From Arenimonas sp049195245 (lineage in GTDB: Bacteria; Pseudomonadota; Gammaproteobacteria; Xanthomonadales; Xanthomonadaceae): DNA of 64,000 nt. A program made the translations under genes and the position numbers. Each line of letters starts with the position of its first letter. Position 1 is the first letter of the stretch. This document shows, piece after piece, positions 8,212 through 16,830 of the stretch. The notes under the pieces are model-generated. The model was given only the letters and a program-made list of their open reading frames with translations, searched no databases and was not told where the DNA came from. The stretch covers positions 868,001 through 932,000 of the forward strand of contig NZ_JBMIRR010000027.1 in the NCBI RefSeq assembly GCF_049195245.1, given 5' to 3'.

Positions 8212-8252
8212 TCGCGCCGGAAGCGCGAACCGCCCGGCCGGAGCCGGGCGGT
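8212..8252 (-). other. Paired GC-rich hairpins between bamB and der
   Basis: Two adjacent inverted repeats: TTCGCGC/GCGCGAA (8211-8229) and a 10-bp perfect stem ACCGCCCGGC/GCCGGGCGGT with loop CGGA (8229-8252). Read on the minus strand they sit between the bamB stop and the der start. There is an A/T run only on the plus-strand side, so a classical intrinsic terminator for bamB is not supported. They may stabilise or separate mRNA segments. Confidence 0.55.
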
Positions 8253-8314
8253 GCAGCGGACGGCCCACCGGGCCCTCCGCAATGGCCGGACCCCGGACGG
8301 GGCCGCGACCGGAA

Positions 8315-9535
8315 TTACTGCGGCTGCGGGTACGCGGCCAGCTTGCCCTCGGACGACAGCGCCACCAGCATGCCGTTGGCCGCGACCTGGGGCGTACCCA
8401 GGATCGGCGCACGGTCGATGCGGTCGCGGCCGACGATCTGGCCGTCGTCCACGCGGATCCAGTGCAGGTAGCCTTCGACGTCGCCGACCACGGCGTAGCT
8501 GCCATGCACCGCAGGCGTGGTGACCCAGCGGCGCGCCAGCGCCTCCTGCTTCCACAGGGCGCTGCCGTTGTTGCGGTCCAGGGCCCACACGGTGCCGTTG
8601 GCATCGGCCACGATCAGGCGGTCGGCCAGCAGCGCCAGGCCGCCGTAGCCACCGACGTCGCGGTTCCAGATCGGACGGCCGTTGGCCAGCGAGATGGCCA
8701 TGGTCTGGCCGCGGAAGCTGGTCGCGTAGATTTCTTCCAGGCCCAGCTGCAGCTCGCCGTCCACGTCGGCCAGGCGCTCCAGGTCGTTGCGGCCATCGGG
8801 CTCGGCGATCAGCTGTTCCCAGGCGCGCAGGCCGTCGGTAAGGCGCAGGGCGATCACGGTGCCGTCGTCGTAGCCCAGGTAGACCAGTTCGCCACCGGCC
8901 ACGGGCGCGCCGTTGCCGCGCACGCTCAGGTTGGGCAGGCCGCGGTCGAACACCCACTTGCGCTCGCCGTTGCCGGCATCCAGGCCGAAGGTGCGGCCGT
9001 CGTTGCTGCGCACCACCACCAGGCCGGCGGTGACCAGCGGCGCGGCGATGACTTCGGAGGTGACCGTGGTCTTCCAGCGTTCGGCCCCGGTGCCGGCGTC
9101 CAGCGCCACCACTTCGCCGTTGCGGCCGCCGACCACGACCAGGCCCTCACCCGCACCCGGACCGCCGGTGAGGCCGGCCTCGGTGGCGCGACGCTTCCAG
9201 AAGAAGATGCGGCTGCCCTGCTTGCCCGTCTTCACCACTTCGGAATCCCAGAGGATGTCGCCGGAATTGATGTCCATCGCCAGCACGCGACCGGCGTCGT
9301 TGGACACGTACATGCGGTCGCCCTCGATGGCGGGACGCGAACGCAGGCCCAGCTTCTTCTGGCCATCGCCGAGGTTGCGGTCCCAGGCGGCACGCACCGC
9401 GATCGGGCTGGTGAGGTCGGTGAGCTCGGCCGGCGCGATGGCGCGGCTCTTGTCGTCGCCGAACCAGCCCTTGATGGTGGAGCAACCCGTGGCGAATGCC
9501 AGGATCAGCGAGATCAGCAAGATGCGAAGCGACAT
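8315..9535 (-). CDS. bamB: Outer-membrane assembly lipoprotein BamB
   Basis: A 406-residue lipoprotein with signal MSLRILLISLILAFATGC (lipobox Cys18), then a PQQ-like eight-bladed beta-propeller visible as repeats of the type GxVxALDxxxGxxxW (for example VLAMDINSGDILW, VVALDAGTGAERW, TVWALDRNNGSALW). BamB supports BamA in inserting outer-membrane beta-barrels from the periplasmic face. ATG 9535 is chosen because it begins a clean lipoprotein signal, has GGAG ten bases upstream and lies four bases after the yfgM stop. The order yfgM-bamB-der matches many gammaproteobacteria. Confidence 0.95.
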   Translation of the reverse strand: MSLRILLISLILAFATGCSTIKGWFGDDKSRAIAPAELTDLTSPIAVRAAWDRNLGDGQKKLGLRSRPAIEGDRMYVSNDAGRVLAMDINSGDILWDSEVVKTGKQGSRIFFWKRRATEAGLTGGPGAGEGLVVVGGRNGEVVALDAGTGAERWKTTVTSEVIAAPLVTAGLVVVRSNDGRTFGLDAGNGERKWVFDRGLPNLSVRGNGAPVAGGELVYLGYDDGTVIALRLTDGLRAWEQLIAEPDGRNDLERLADVDGELQLGLEEIYATSFRGQTMAISLANGRPIWNRDVGGYGGLALLADRLIVADANGTVWALDRNNGSALWKQEALARRWVTTPAVHGSYAVVGDVEGYLHWIRVDDGQIVGRDRIDRAPILGTPQVAANGMLVALSSEGKLAAYPQPQ

Positions 9536-9539
9536 TCGG

Positions 9540-10190
9540 TCAGGTCTCCGGCTGTGCGTTCGGCGAGCCGCCCGCATCGGTAAGTTTCATCTCGACCATG
9601 GGCCGGGTCGGTGCGGCGATGTCCATCGAGGCCAGGGCCTTTTCATACTCGTCGCGGGCCTGCTCGCGGCGTCCCAGGGCCATTTCGGCGTCACCGCGGA
9701 TCTCGGCGGCCACGGCCGGATAGGCCGGGTTGGCGATGGCCGAGACGCGCTTGATCGCGTCCTCGTGCTTGCCCTGTCCGGTCAGCAGGCGGGCGATGCG
9801 AAGCTGGGCCAGTTCGGCCAGCATCGGGTCCACGCCCTCGCCCTTCACCGACTCCAGCGCCTTGATGGCCTCGTCGTCCTTGCCTTGCGCGTGCAGGTCG
9901 GCGGCCTGCCGCAGTGCGGCCAGCGCCGGGTACGGCGTGTCGGCGTAGTCCTTGCCGAGCGCGGCGAAATGCGCCGAGGCCTTGGCCTCTTCCTTCGCAT
10001 CGGCCGCCTTGGTGTAGGCGTGGTATTCGTTGGCCGCCTCGAGCTGCTGACGGCCCTGCTGGCCCTGCCACCACTGCCAGCCCCCCAGGCAGGCCAGGCC
10101 GAGGGCGATGCCGCCGATCAGCGAGGAGCCGTTGCTGCGCAGCCAGGCGCGAACGCGTTCGCCCTGTTCGTATTCGTCAATCTGGTCCAT
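9540..10190 (-). CDS. yfgM: YfgM family membrane-anchored TPR protein
   Basis: A 216-residue protein with a short cytosolic start (MDQIDEYEQGERVRAWLRSN), one membrane helix (about 22-40, ending WQWW) and a periplasmic Ala-rich TPR-like domain. E. coli YfgM is an ancillary SecYEG/PpiD partner that helps proteins leave the translocon. The start ATG 10190 matches the family N-terminus; the upstream in-frame extension is proline-rich and not conserved in character. The gene sits between rodZ and bamB, its usual place. Confidence 0.92.
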   Translation of the reverse strand: MDQIDEYEQGERVRAWLRSNGSSLIGGIALGLACLGGWQWWQGQQGRQQLEAANEYHAYTKAADAKEEAKASAHFAALGKDYADTPYPALAALRQAADLHAQGKDDEAIKALESVKGEGVDPMLAELAQLRIARLLTGQGKHEDAIKRVSAIANPAYPAVAAEIRGDAEMALGRREQARDEYEKALASMDIAAPTRPMVEMKLTDAGGSPNAQPET

Positions 10191-10257
10191 GGAAGGCTTC
10201 TTCAGGTCCGGGGCGGGCCCGGACGGGTGGAGGGAGGCGGACGGGGATGCCGCGCGC

Positions 10258-11139
10258 TCAGTTGCCGGCGGGGGTGGGTTCGCCGGTGGAGGATACCGCA
10301 AAGCGGGCGACGTTCGCGGCGCGGTAAGGCGCCAGGTCCACCGCCTTGCCGGCGTACGTCACCTCGACGCCATCGGCATTGCCGAGGGTAATGCGCGCCA
10401 CCTGTCCGGCCGCGTAACGGCGCTCGTCGCCGCTGGCCACCAGGCCGCGCTCGAGGCGCATGCCCTGCGCGTCGACCACGTCCACCCAGCTCTCGGCATT
10501 GAAACGAAGCAGCAAGCCGTCGCTGGTCGCCGCAGGCTTGGTGAACGGGGCCATCGAGGCCATCACGGGATCCGGACCCTGCGCAGCCGCCGGTGCCGGT
10601 TCAACCTCCATCGTGGGTTCGGGACCCGCGGCACGGTCGGCCGGCGCGGCCGCGGGCGCAGGCGCGTCGGAGACCGCCAGCGGGTCCACGGGCACCAGGT
10701 CGGGCGTGGTTTCGAGCGTCAGCACTTCGGCCGGCGGCGCGGACTGGTAATGACGTGCCACCAGCACCACGGGGATGACCAGCACGGCGGTCATCACCAG
10801 ATACACCACGTTGCGCATCGAATGGTTCAGCGCATGGCGCATGCGCGAACGCGACCCCATGGCCACCAGGGTCGGCGTCGCCTTGGTCTGCGCGGCCTGC
10901 TCGGCCAGGTCGGCGGGCAGCCCGACCAGGCGCAGGTAGCTGCCCAGGTAACTGCGCACGTACACCGGCGCGCCCAGGCGCTGCCAGTCGTCGGCTTCCA
11001 TGGCGTGCACGATCGCCACCGGCAGCTTGAGCTGCTGGGCCACCTGCTCGACCGTCAGCCCTGACTTCTCGCGCGCCAGCCGCAGGCGCAGGCCGATCGG
11101 ATCCTGGAACAGGACTTCCTGGGTGCCTTCGTTGTTCAC
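10258..11139 (-). CDS. rodZ: Cytoskeleton protein RodZ
   Basis: A 293-residue protein with a cytosolic helix-turn-helix module that binds MreB (about 13-85, IGLRLRLAREKSGLTVEQVA ... YVRSYLGSYLR), one membrane helix (109-128), a Pro/Ala-rich periplasmic linker and a DUF4115 beta domain (SWVDVVDAQGMRLERGLVASG). RodZ links MreB to the elongasome and sets rod shape. The start is a GTG at 11139 whose GTGA overlaps the pilF stop, with GGAGGGG upstream; coupling to pilF is therefore likely. Confidence 0.93.
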   Translation of the reverse strand: MNNEGTQEVLFQDPIGLRLRLAREKSGLTVEQVAQQLKLPVAIVHAMEADDWQRLGAPVYVRSYLGSYLRLVGLPADLAEQAAQTKATPTLVAMGSRSRMRHALNHSMRNVVYLVMTAVLVIPVVLVARHYQSAPPAEVLTLETTPDLVPVDPLAVSDAPAPAAAPADRAAGPEPTMEVEPAPAAAQGPDPVMASMAPFTKPAATSDGLLLRFNAESWVDVVDAQGMRLERGLVASGDERRYAAGQVARITLGNADGVEVTYAGKAVDLAPYRAANVARFAVSSTGEPTPAGN

Positions 11140-11924
11140 TGGCTCGACCCCTCCGTGGCGGGCGGCGTGTAGTCGGGGAACTGTTCCTTCAGGCGCTGCA
11201 TGTAGCGCTGCGCGGCAACGGTGTCGCCGGCGGCCTGCTCGATGCTGATGGCCAGGTTGAGCAGCTCGGGCGTGGTCTTGCCCAGCGACTCGCGGCGCTG
11301 GTAGAAGGCGCGCGCGCTCATGTAGTCGCGGCGCTGGAACTGCAGTTCCGCCATGCGCGCCAGCAGCGCCGGATTTTCCGGCGACGCCTGCAGGCCCTGG
11401 CGCAGGTAGGCCTCGGCCTTGTCCAGCTGGCCGGCCTGCATGGCGCACTTGCCGGCGTTGAACAGCGCCTGGTCGGGCGTCTTGTAGAACGGGTCGCGGA
11501 CGGCGCGAGCGAATGCCTGGTCGGCGTCGGCGGCCTTGCCCTGCTGGCAGAGCCAGACGCCGTGCACGTTGAGCACGTGGCCCGAGGTCGGGGCCAGCTT
11601 CACGCCACGCGCGTAGTGCGCACCGGCGCCGGCGCTGTCGCCCAGCTTCTCGCGGATCATGCCCAGCACGATCTGCACGTCGGCCGAATCCGGGTCGCTG
11701 CGCAGTGCGCGGTTGGCGCGGTCGATGGCGTATTCGGTCTGGCCCGAGGCCAGGTAGTTCTGCGCCAGGGTGAGGTTGGCCAGGCCCTTGTTGCTCATCG
11801 CGGCCTGGCTGCCGATCGCCTGCCCTTCGGCGTTGAGGCCGGTGGACGGGGAACTGGCGCAGCCAGTGGCCAGCGCCACGGCGACGCCAAGCGCGAGGGT
11901 TCGGAGCATTGCTTCAGGCCGCAT
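11136..11924 (-). CDS. pilF: Type IV pilus assembly lipoprotein PilF/PilW
   Basis: A 262-residue TPR lipoprotein with the signal ending LATGC. Several TPR units follow (NLTLAQNYLASGQTEYAIDR, ADVQIVLGMIREKLGDSAGA, PALLARMAELQFQRRDY). PilF/PilW is the pilotin that lets the PilQ secretin reach and oligomerise in the outer membrane. ATG 11924 overlaps the end of rlmN by 11 bases and has GGGAG six bases upstream; the later ATG at 11909 lacks a ribosome site. The rlmN-pilF-rodZ order is conserved in gammaproteobacteria. Confidence 0.93.
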   Translation of the reverse strand: MRPEAMLRTLALGVAVALATGCASSPSTGLNAEGQAIGSQAAMSNKGLANLTLAQNYLASGQTEYAIDRANRALRSDPDSADVQIVLGMIREKLGDSAGAGAHYARGVKLAPTSGHVLNVHGVWLCQQGKAADADQAFARAVRDPFYKTPDQALFNAGKCAMQAGQLDKAEAYLRQGLQASPENPALLARMAELQFQRRDYMSARAFYQRRESLGKTTPELLNLAISIEQAAGDTVAAQRYMQRLKEQFPDYTPPATEGSSQ

Positions 11925-13122
11925 CGGACACTCCCTGTTGTTCGAGCTTGCGCTTGAAATCGGACTGGCGGCGGGTGCGATCCATCACCTGGCCCTTGAG
12001 CTGGCCGCAGGCCGCATCGATGTCGTCGCCGCGCGTGCGCCGGACCATGGTGAGCACCTTCTGGTCGAGCAGGATCTTCTGGAAGGCGCGGATGTCGGCC
12101 TCCTCGGAGCGCTCGAAGCGGGTGCCCGCGAACGGGTTGAAGGGAATCAGGTTGACCTTGGCCGCGTCCTCGCGCTGCACCTGCGCATCGAACTTGCGCA
12201 TCAGCCGCGCCAGCGCGCGGGCGTGCTCGGGCTTGTCGTTGACGCCCTTCATCATGGTGTATTCGAAGGTGATCGAGGTGCGCGGCTTGCGCATCGCGTA
12301 GCGCACGCAGGACTCGAGCAGTTCGGCGATCGGGTACTTCTTGTTCAGCGGCACCAGGGTGGTGCGCAGGTCATCGTCGGGCGCGTGCAGCGACACCGCC
12401 AGCGATACGTCGCTGACCTCGGAGAGCCGGTCGATCATCGGCACCAGGCCGGCGGTGGACAGGGTGACGCGCTTGTTGGCCAGGCCGAAGCCATTGTCGT
12501 CGCGCATCAGGCTCATCGCGCGCACGACGTTGTCGAAGTTCAGCAGCGGCTCGCCCATGCCCATCATGACGACATTGGTGAGCTTGCGCTGCATGTGGGT
12601 CTTGTTGCCCAGGTGGCGCGACGCGGTCCAGACCTGGCCGATGATCTCGGCGGTGGACAGGTTGCGGTTGAAGCCCTGGGTGGCGGTGGAACAGAACTGG
12701 CAGTTCAGGCCGCAGCCGACCTGGCTGGACACGCACAGCGTGCCGCGGCCCTTGTCGGGGATGAACACCGTCTCGATCGAATTGCTGGTGTCCATGCCCA
12801 GCAGCCACTTGTGGGTGCCGTCGGTGGACCCCTGGTCGAGCACGACGTTGGGCGGCCGGATTTCGCAGTGCTCTTCGAGCTTGGCGCGCAGCGCCTTGCC
12901 CACGTCGGTCATGAGCGAAAAATCGGTGACGTGCTGGTGGTACATCCACTTCATCAGCTGATGGGCGCGAAAGCGCTTCTCGCCGAGGGTCTCGGCGAAG
13001 AAGCGCTCCATGCCCTCGCGATCGAGGTCGAACAGGTTCAGCCGCGCCGGTGCGGCCGGCGCGAGCGTGCCCGTGGCCGGATTGACCAGCAGCGGGATGG
13101 ACTTGTCCGGGGTCGCGGTCAC
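11914..13122 (-). CDS. rlmN: Dual-specificity 23S rRNA/tRNA methyltransferase RlmN
   Basis: A 402-residue radical-SAM enzyme that makes 2-methyladenine at A2503 of 23S rRNA and A37 of certain tRNAs. The 4Fe-4S motif CGLNCQFC is at Cys137, Cys141 and Cys144. Also visible are GMGEPLLNFDNV (SAM-binding), a TLSTAGLVPMIDRL segment and a CG near the C-terminus (DAACGQL) for the methylated-Cys mechanism. It starts at GTG 13122, 12 bases after ndk. The first 25 residues are Pro/Ala-rich and poorly conserved, so the exact start is less certain than the gene. Confidence 0.95.
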   Translation of the reverse strand: MTATPDKSIPLLVNPATGTLAPAAPARLNLFDLDREGMERFFAETLGEKRFRAHQLMKWMYHQHVTDFSLMTDVGKALRAKLEEHCEIRPPNVVLDQGSTDGTHKWLLGMDTSNSIETVFIPDKGRGTLCVSSQVGCGLNCQFCSTATQGFNRNLSTAEIIGQVWTASRHLGNKTHMQRKLTNVVMMGMGEPLLNFDNVVRAMSLMRDDNGFGLANKRVTLSTAGLVPMIDRLSEVSDVSLAVSLHAPDDDLRTTLVPLNKKYPIAELLESCVRYAMRKPRTSITFEYTMMKGVNDKPEHARALARLMRKFDAQVQREDAAKVNLIPFNPFAGTRFERSEEADIRAFQKILLDQKVLTMVRRTRGDDIDAACGQLKGQVMDRTRRQSDFKRKLEQQGVSDAA

Positions 13123-13134
13123 GAGGTCATCCGC

Positions 13135-13560
13135 TCAGCGCGGGCACAGCTCGGTGGCGGCGAAGAAATACGCGGTTTCGATCGCGGCATTCTCCAGGCT
13201 GTCCGAGCCGTGCACGGCATTGGCGTCGATGGACTGGGCGAAATCGGCGCGGATGGTGCCGGCGGCGGCTTCCTTCGGATTGGTGGCGCCCATCAGGTCG
13301 CGGTTCTTGCTGACGGCGTTGTCGCCTTCCAGCACCTGGATCATCACCGGGCCGGAGATCATGAACTCGACCAGCGCGTTGAAGAACGGACGCTCGCGGT
13401 GCACGGCGTAGAAACCTTCGGCTTCCTTGCGCGAGAGATGCTTCATCTTGGCGGCGACGACCTTCAGGCCGGCCTTCTCGAAGCGGGCATAGATTTCGCC
13501 GATGACGTTCTTGGCGACCGCGTCGGGCTTGATGATGGAAATGGTGCGCTCCAGCGCCAT
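13135..13560 (-). CDS. ndk: Nucleoside diphosphate kinase
   Basis: A 141-residue enzyme that balances NTP and dNTP pools by phosphotransfer from ATP. The active-site segment NAVHGSDSLENA contains the phosphorylated His (of the HGSDS motif). The N-terminus ERTISIIKPDAV is typical. GGAGCAACACC precedes the ATG. It heads the leftward ndk-rlmN-pilF-rodZ-yfgM-bamB-der string; the 241-base gap to the divergent TetR gene should contain its promoter, but I could not identify convincing hexamers for it. Confidence 0.97.
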   Translation of the reverse strand: MALERTISIIKPDAVAKNVIGEIYARFEKAGLKVVAAKMKHLSRKEAEGFYAVHRERPFFNALVEFMISGPVMIQVLEGDNAVSKNRDLMGATNPKEAAAGTIRADFAQSIDANAVHGSDSLENAAIETAYFFAATELCPR

Positions 13561-13738
13561 GGTGTTGCTCCGTGGGTTCTAGGGGTTCGGGAGCCCGTGA
13601 ATTTAACACAATTCCCCGTCCAATCGGGGGTTTAGCGCAAAACCCTGTGCAAGTCCGCAGGTGCGGCCGCCGGCCCCCGGGCCGGGTCGCCGGGCCAGGC
13701 CGGGGTCGCCCGGGGCGGGACCGGTTTCAATCAGCCAT

Positions 13739-13766
13739 TTGACTGTCACGTTGGCCGGGGTACACT
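13739..13766 (+). promoter_or_regulatory. Sigma-70-type promoter for the TetR/fad unit
   Basis: TTGACT at 13739-13744 and TACACT at 13761-13766 with a 16-base spacer, 36 bases ahead of the TetR ATG. It lies in the divergent gap with ndk. If the regulator is autoregulated, its operator should overlap this element; no strong palindrome was recognised. Confidence 0.6.
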
Positions 13767-13801
13767 CGCCAACACCCGTTTGAATCGAACGCTGGCAGGC
13801 C

Positions 13802-14422
13802 ATGACAACTACCCACTTCAACACCAAGGAACGCATCCTGGGCGCGGCGGAAGAACTGTTCGCCCAGCACGGTTTCGCCGGCACGTCCCTGCGCCAGGTG
13901 ACCAGCCGGGCCGACGTGAACATCGCGGCGGTCAACTACCACTTCGGCAGCAAGGAAAACCTGGTCAACGAGGTCTTCCGGCGCCGCATGGACGAAATGA
14001 GCGAGCGCCGCCTGGCCCAGCTGCGGCTGGCCCAGGAGACCCGTCCGGGCGACCTGGAGGCCATCCTGGCCGCCTTCATCGAGCCGCCCCTGGCCCTGAC
14101 CATCGATCGCCACGGCGGCTCGGCCTTCGTGCGGGTGCTGGCCCGCGCCTTCGCCGAAAAGAACGACCGCCTGCGCAAGTTCCTGTCCGACAACTACGGC
14201 CACGTGCTGCGCGAATTCGCCAAGGCCATCGGCAGCGCGGTGCCCAGCCTGGCCAAGGAAGAGTTGTACTGGCGGCTGGACTTCACCGCCGGCGCCCTCA
14301 CCTACGCCATGGCCGACTTCGGCCTGATCAAGCGGCCCACCGGCGTGTCCGAGAAGGCCCACTGCGAAAAGGCCGCCCAGTCCCTGATTTCCTTCGCCGC
14401 CGCCGGCCTGCGGGCCGGCTGA
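13802..14422 (+). CDS. TetR family regulator, PsrA-like fatty-acid sensor
   Basis: A 206-residue repressor. The N-terminal HTH (TSLRQVTSRADVNIAAVNYHFGSKENLV, about residues 21-48) and the C-terminal region (SAFVRVLARAFAEKNDRLRKFL, ELYWRLDFTAGALTYAMADF) resemble Pseudomonas PsrA, a TetR protein that binds long-chain fatty acids and controls beta-oxidation. It lies 34 bases ahead of the hydroxyacyl-CoA dehydrogenase gene on the same strand, which supports control of this fad unit and probably itself. The ligand and operator are inferred from similarity and context, not seen directly. Confidence 0.85.
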   Translation: MTTTHFNTKERILGAAEELFAQHGFAGTSLRQVTSRADVNIAAVNYHFGSKENLVNEVFRRRMDEMSERRLAQLRLAQETRPGDLEAILAAFIEPPLALTIDRHGGSAFVRVLARAFAEKNDRLRKFLSDNYGHVLREFAKAIGSAVPSLAKEELYWRLDFTAGALTYAMADFGLIKRPTGVSEKAHCEKAAQSLISFAAAGLRAG

Positions 14423-14456
14423 CCCCTTTCCCATCGTCTCCCCCACGGAGCTTCCC

Positions 14457-16826
14457 ATGTCGCAACTTCGCATCCGCAAGGTGGCCGTGCTCGGCGCCGG
14501 CGTGATGGGCGCGCAAATCGCCGCCCACCTCGTCAACGCCGACGTCGACACCATCCTGTTCGACCTTCCCGCCAAGGAAGGCCCGCCCAACGGCATCGTC
14601 GACAAGGCCGTCGCCAACCTCGGCAAGCTGTCGCCGGCCCCGTTCGCCAGCAAGGCCAAGGCGGCCGCGATCACCCCGGCCAACTATGACCAGCACCTGG
14701 ACCTGCTCAAGGACTGCGACCTGATCATCGAGGCCATCGCCGAGCGCATGGACTGGAAGAAGGCGCTGTACGACCGCATCGAGGCCTACGTGGCCCCGCA
14801 CGCGATCCTGGCCTCCAACACCTCGGGCCTGAGCATGAACGGCCTGGCCGAGGTGCTGCCGGAGTCGCTGCAGGCGCGGTTCTGCGGCGTGCACTTCTTC
14901 AACCCGCCGCGCTACATGCACCTCGCCGAGCTCATCCCTTGCTCGAAGACCGAGAAGCAAGTCCTTGAAGGGCTTGAGACTTTCCTGGTCACCACCCTAG
15001 GCAAGGGCGTGGTCTACGCCAAGGACACGCCGAACTTCATCGGCAACCGCATCGGCGTCTTCTCGATCCTCTCGACCCTGCACCACACGGCCGAATTCGG
15101 CCTGGGCTTCGATGAAGTGGACGCGCTGACCGGCCCGCTGCTGGGCCGTCCCAAGTCGGCCACCTACCGCACCTCCGACGTGGTCGGCCTGGACACCATG
15201 GCCCACGTCATCAAGACCATGGCCGACACCCTGCCCGACGACCCGTGGCACAAGTACTTCGCCGCCCCGGCCTGGCTCAAGGCGCTGATCGACAAGGGCG
15301 CGCTGGGCCAGAAGACCGGCGCGGGCATCTTCATGAAGAAGGGCAAGGACATCGTTGTGCTGGACCTCAAGGCCCAGGACTACCGTCCGGCCACCGGCGA
15401 GGCGGCCCCGGAAGTGGTCGCCATCCTGAAGAACAAGAACCCGGCCGAGAAGTTCGCCCAGCTGCGCGCCAGCCAGCATCCGCAGGCGCAGTTCCTGTGG
15501 GCGGTGTTCCGCGATCTGTTCCACTACAGCGCCTACCACCTGGCCTCGATTGCCGAGACCGCGCGCGACGTCGACCTGGCCATCCGCTGGGGCTACGGCT
15601 GGAGCTTGGGCCCGTTCGAGGCCTGGCAGGCGGCGGGCTGGAAGCAGGTGGCCGAGTGGATCGCCGAGGACATCGTGGCCGGCAAGTCGATGTCCAGCGC
15701 GCCCCTGCCCGACTGGGTGTTCGACGGGCGCGACGGCGTGCATGCGGTCGAGGGCAGCTTCAGTCCGGCCCGCAAGGACATGCAGCCGCGCTCCAACCTG
15801 GCCGTGTACAACCGCCAGCGCTTCCCGGATCCGGTGCTCGGCGAGCGCCAGGCCCCGGGCGAAACCGTGTTCGAAACCGACGCGGTGCGCATGTGGCATG
15901 ACGGCGACGGCATCGCGGTGCTGGGCTTCAAGACCAAGATGAATACCGTCGGCGACGGCGTGCTGGCCGGCGTGCTGGAAGCGATCGACCGCGCCGAGAA
16001 GGATTTCCAGGGCCTGGTGATCTGGCAGCACAAGGAACCCTTCTCCGCGGGCGCCGACCTTTCGGGCGCCATGGCCTCGCTGCAGGCCGGCAAGGTCGCC
16101 GAGTTCGAGGCGATGGTGGGCACCTTCCAGGCCACCAGCCAGCGCATCAAGTACGCGCTGGTGCCGGTGGTCGCGGCGGTGCGCGGCCTGGCGCTGGGCG
16201 GCGGCTGCGAGTTCCAGATGCATGCGGCCCGCACGGCCTTTGCCCTGGAAAGCTACATCGGCCTGGTCGAAGCCGGCGTGGGCCTGCTGCCCGCGGGCGG
16301 CGGCCTGAAGGAGATCGCCGTGCGCGCCTCGGCCGCGGCCGGCCCGGGCGGCGATGTGTTCGCCCAGCTCAAGCCGTATTTCGAGGCGGTGGCCATGGGC
16401 AAGGTTTCGGCGTCCGCGCTGGAAGCCAAGGAGCTCAAGCTGGCGCGCGAGGGCGACGTGGTGGTGTTCAACCAGTACGAGCTGCTGCACGTGGCCAAGG
16501 CCCAGGCGCGCGCGCTGGCGGAGTCGGGCTACCGCCCGCCCCTGCCCGCCCGCCAGGTACAGGTGGCCGGCGACGTCGGCATCGCCACCTTCAAGATGAT
16601 GCTGGTGAACATGCTCGAGGGCCGCTTCATCTCCGAGCATGACTACGAGGTGTCCTCGCGCATCGCCACCGTACTGTGCGGCGGCGAGGTGGATCGCGGC
16701 GCCTTGGTGGACGAGGAGTGGCTGCTGAAGCTGGAGCGCGAGCATTTCGTCGCGCTGGCCCAGATGCCCAAGACGCAGGAACGCATCCTGCACATGCTCA
16801 AGACCGGCAAGCCGCTGAGGAACTGA
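14457..16826 (+). CDS. 3-hydroxyacyl-CoA dehydrogenase/enoyl-CoA hydratase (FadN-type)
   Basis: A 789-residue bifunctional beta-oxidation enzyme. The dehydrogenase part is first: the NAD loop GAGVMGAQ (13-20), NTSGLS and the FFNPPRYMHLAELIP segment. The crotonase part comes last: FSAGADLSG for CoA binding, and LALGGGCE near residue 581 and VEAGVGLLPAGGG for the catalytic Glu residues. This order matches B. subtilis FadN (also 789 residues) and is opposite to E. coli FadB. It hydrates enoyl-CoA and oxidises 3-hydroxyacyl-CoA. GGAG precedes the ATG, and the thiolase gene follows after 4 bases. An operon with the TetR regulator is likely. Confidence 0.93.
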   Translation: MSQLRIRKVAVLGAGVMGAQIAAHLVNADVDTILFDLPAKEGPPNGIVDKAVANLGKLSPAPFASKAKAAAITPANYDQHLDLLKDCDLIIEAIAERMDWKKALYDRIEAYVAPHAILASNTSGLSMNGLAEVLPESLQARFCGVHFFNPPRYMHLAELIPCSKTEKQVLEGLETFLVTTLGKGVVYAKDTPNFIGNRIGVFSILSTLHHTAEFGLGFDEVDALTGPLLGRPKSATYRTSDVVGLDTMAHVIKTMADTLPDDPWHKYFAAPAWLKALIDKGALGQKTGAGIFMKKGKDIVVLDLKAQDYRPATGEAAPEVVAILKNKNPAEKFAQLRASQHPQAQFLWAVFRDLFHYSAYHLASIAETARDVDLAIRWGYGWSLGPFEAWQAAGWKQVAEWIAEDIVAGKSMSSAPLPDWVFDGRDGVHAVEGSFSPARKDMQPRSNLAVYNRQRFPDPVLGERQAPGETVFETDAVRMWHDGDGIAVLGFKTKMNTVGDGVLAGVLEAIDRAEKDFQGLVIWQHKEPFSAGADLSGAMASLQAGKVAEFEAMVGTFQATSQRIKYALVPVVAAVRGLALGGGCEFQMHAARTAFALESYIGLVEAGVGLLPAGGGLKEIAVRASAAAGPGGDVFAQLKPYFEAVAMGKVSASALEAKELKLAREGDVVVFNQYELLHVAKAQARALAESGYRPPLPARQVQVAGDVGIATFKMMLVNMLEGRFISEHDYEVSSRIATVLCGGEVDRGALVDEEWLLKLEREHFVALAQMPKTQERILHMLKTGKPLRN

Positions 16827-16830
16827 CCCC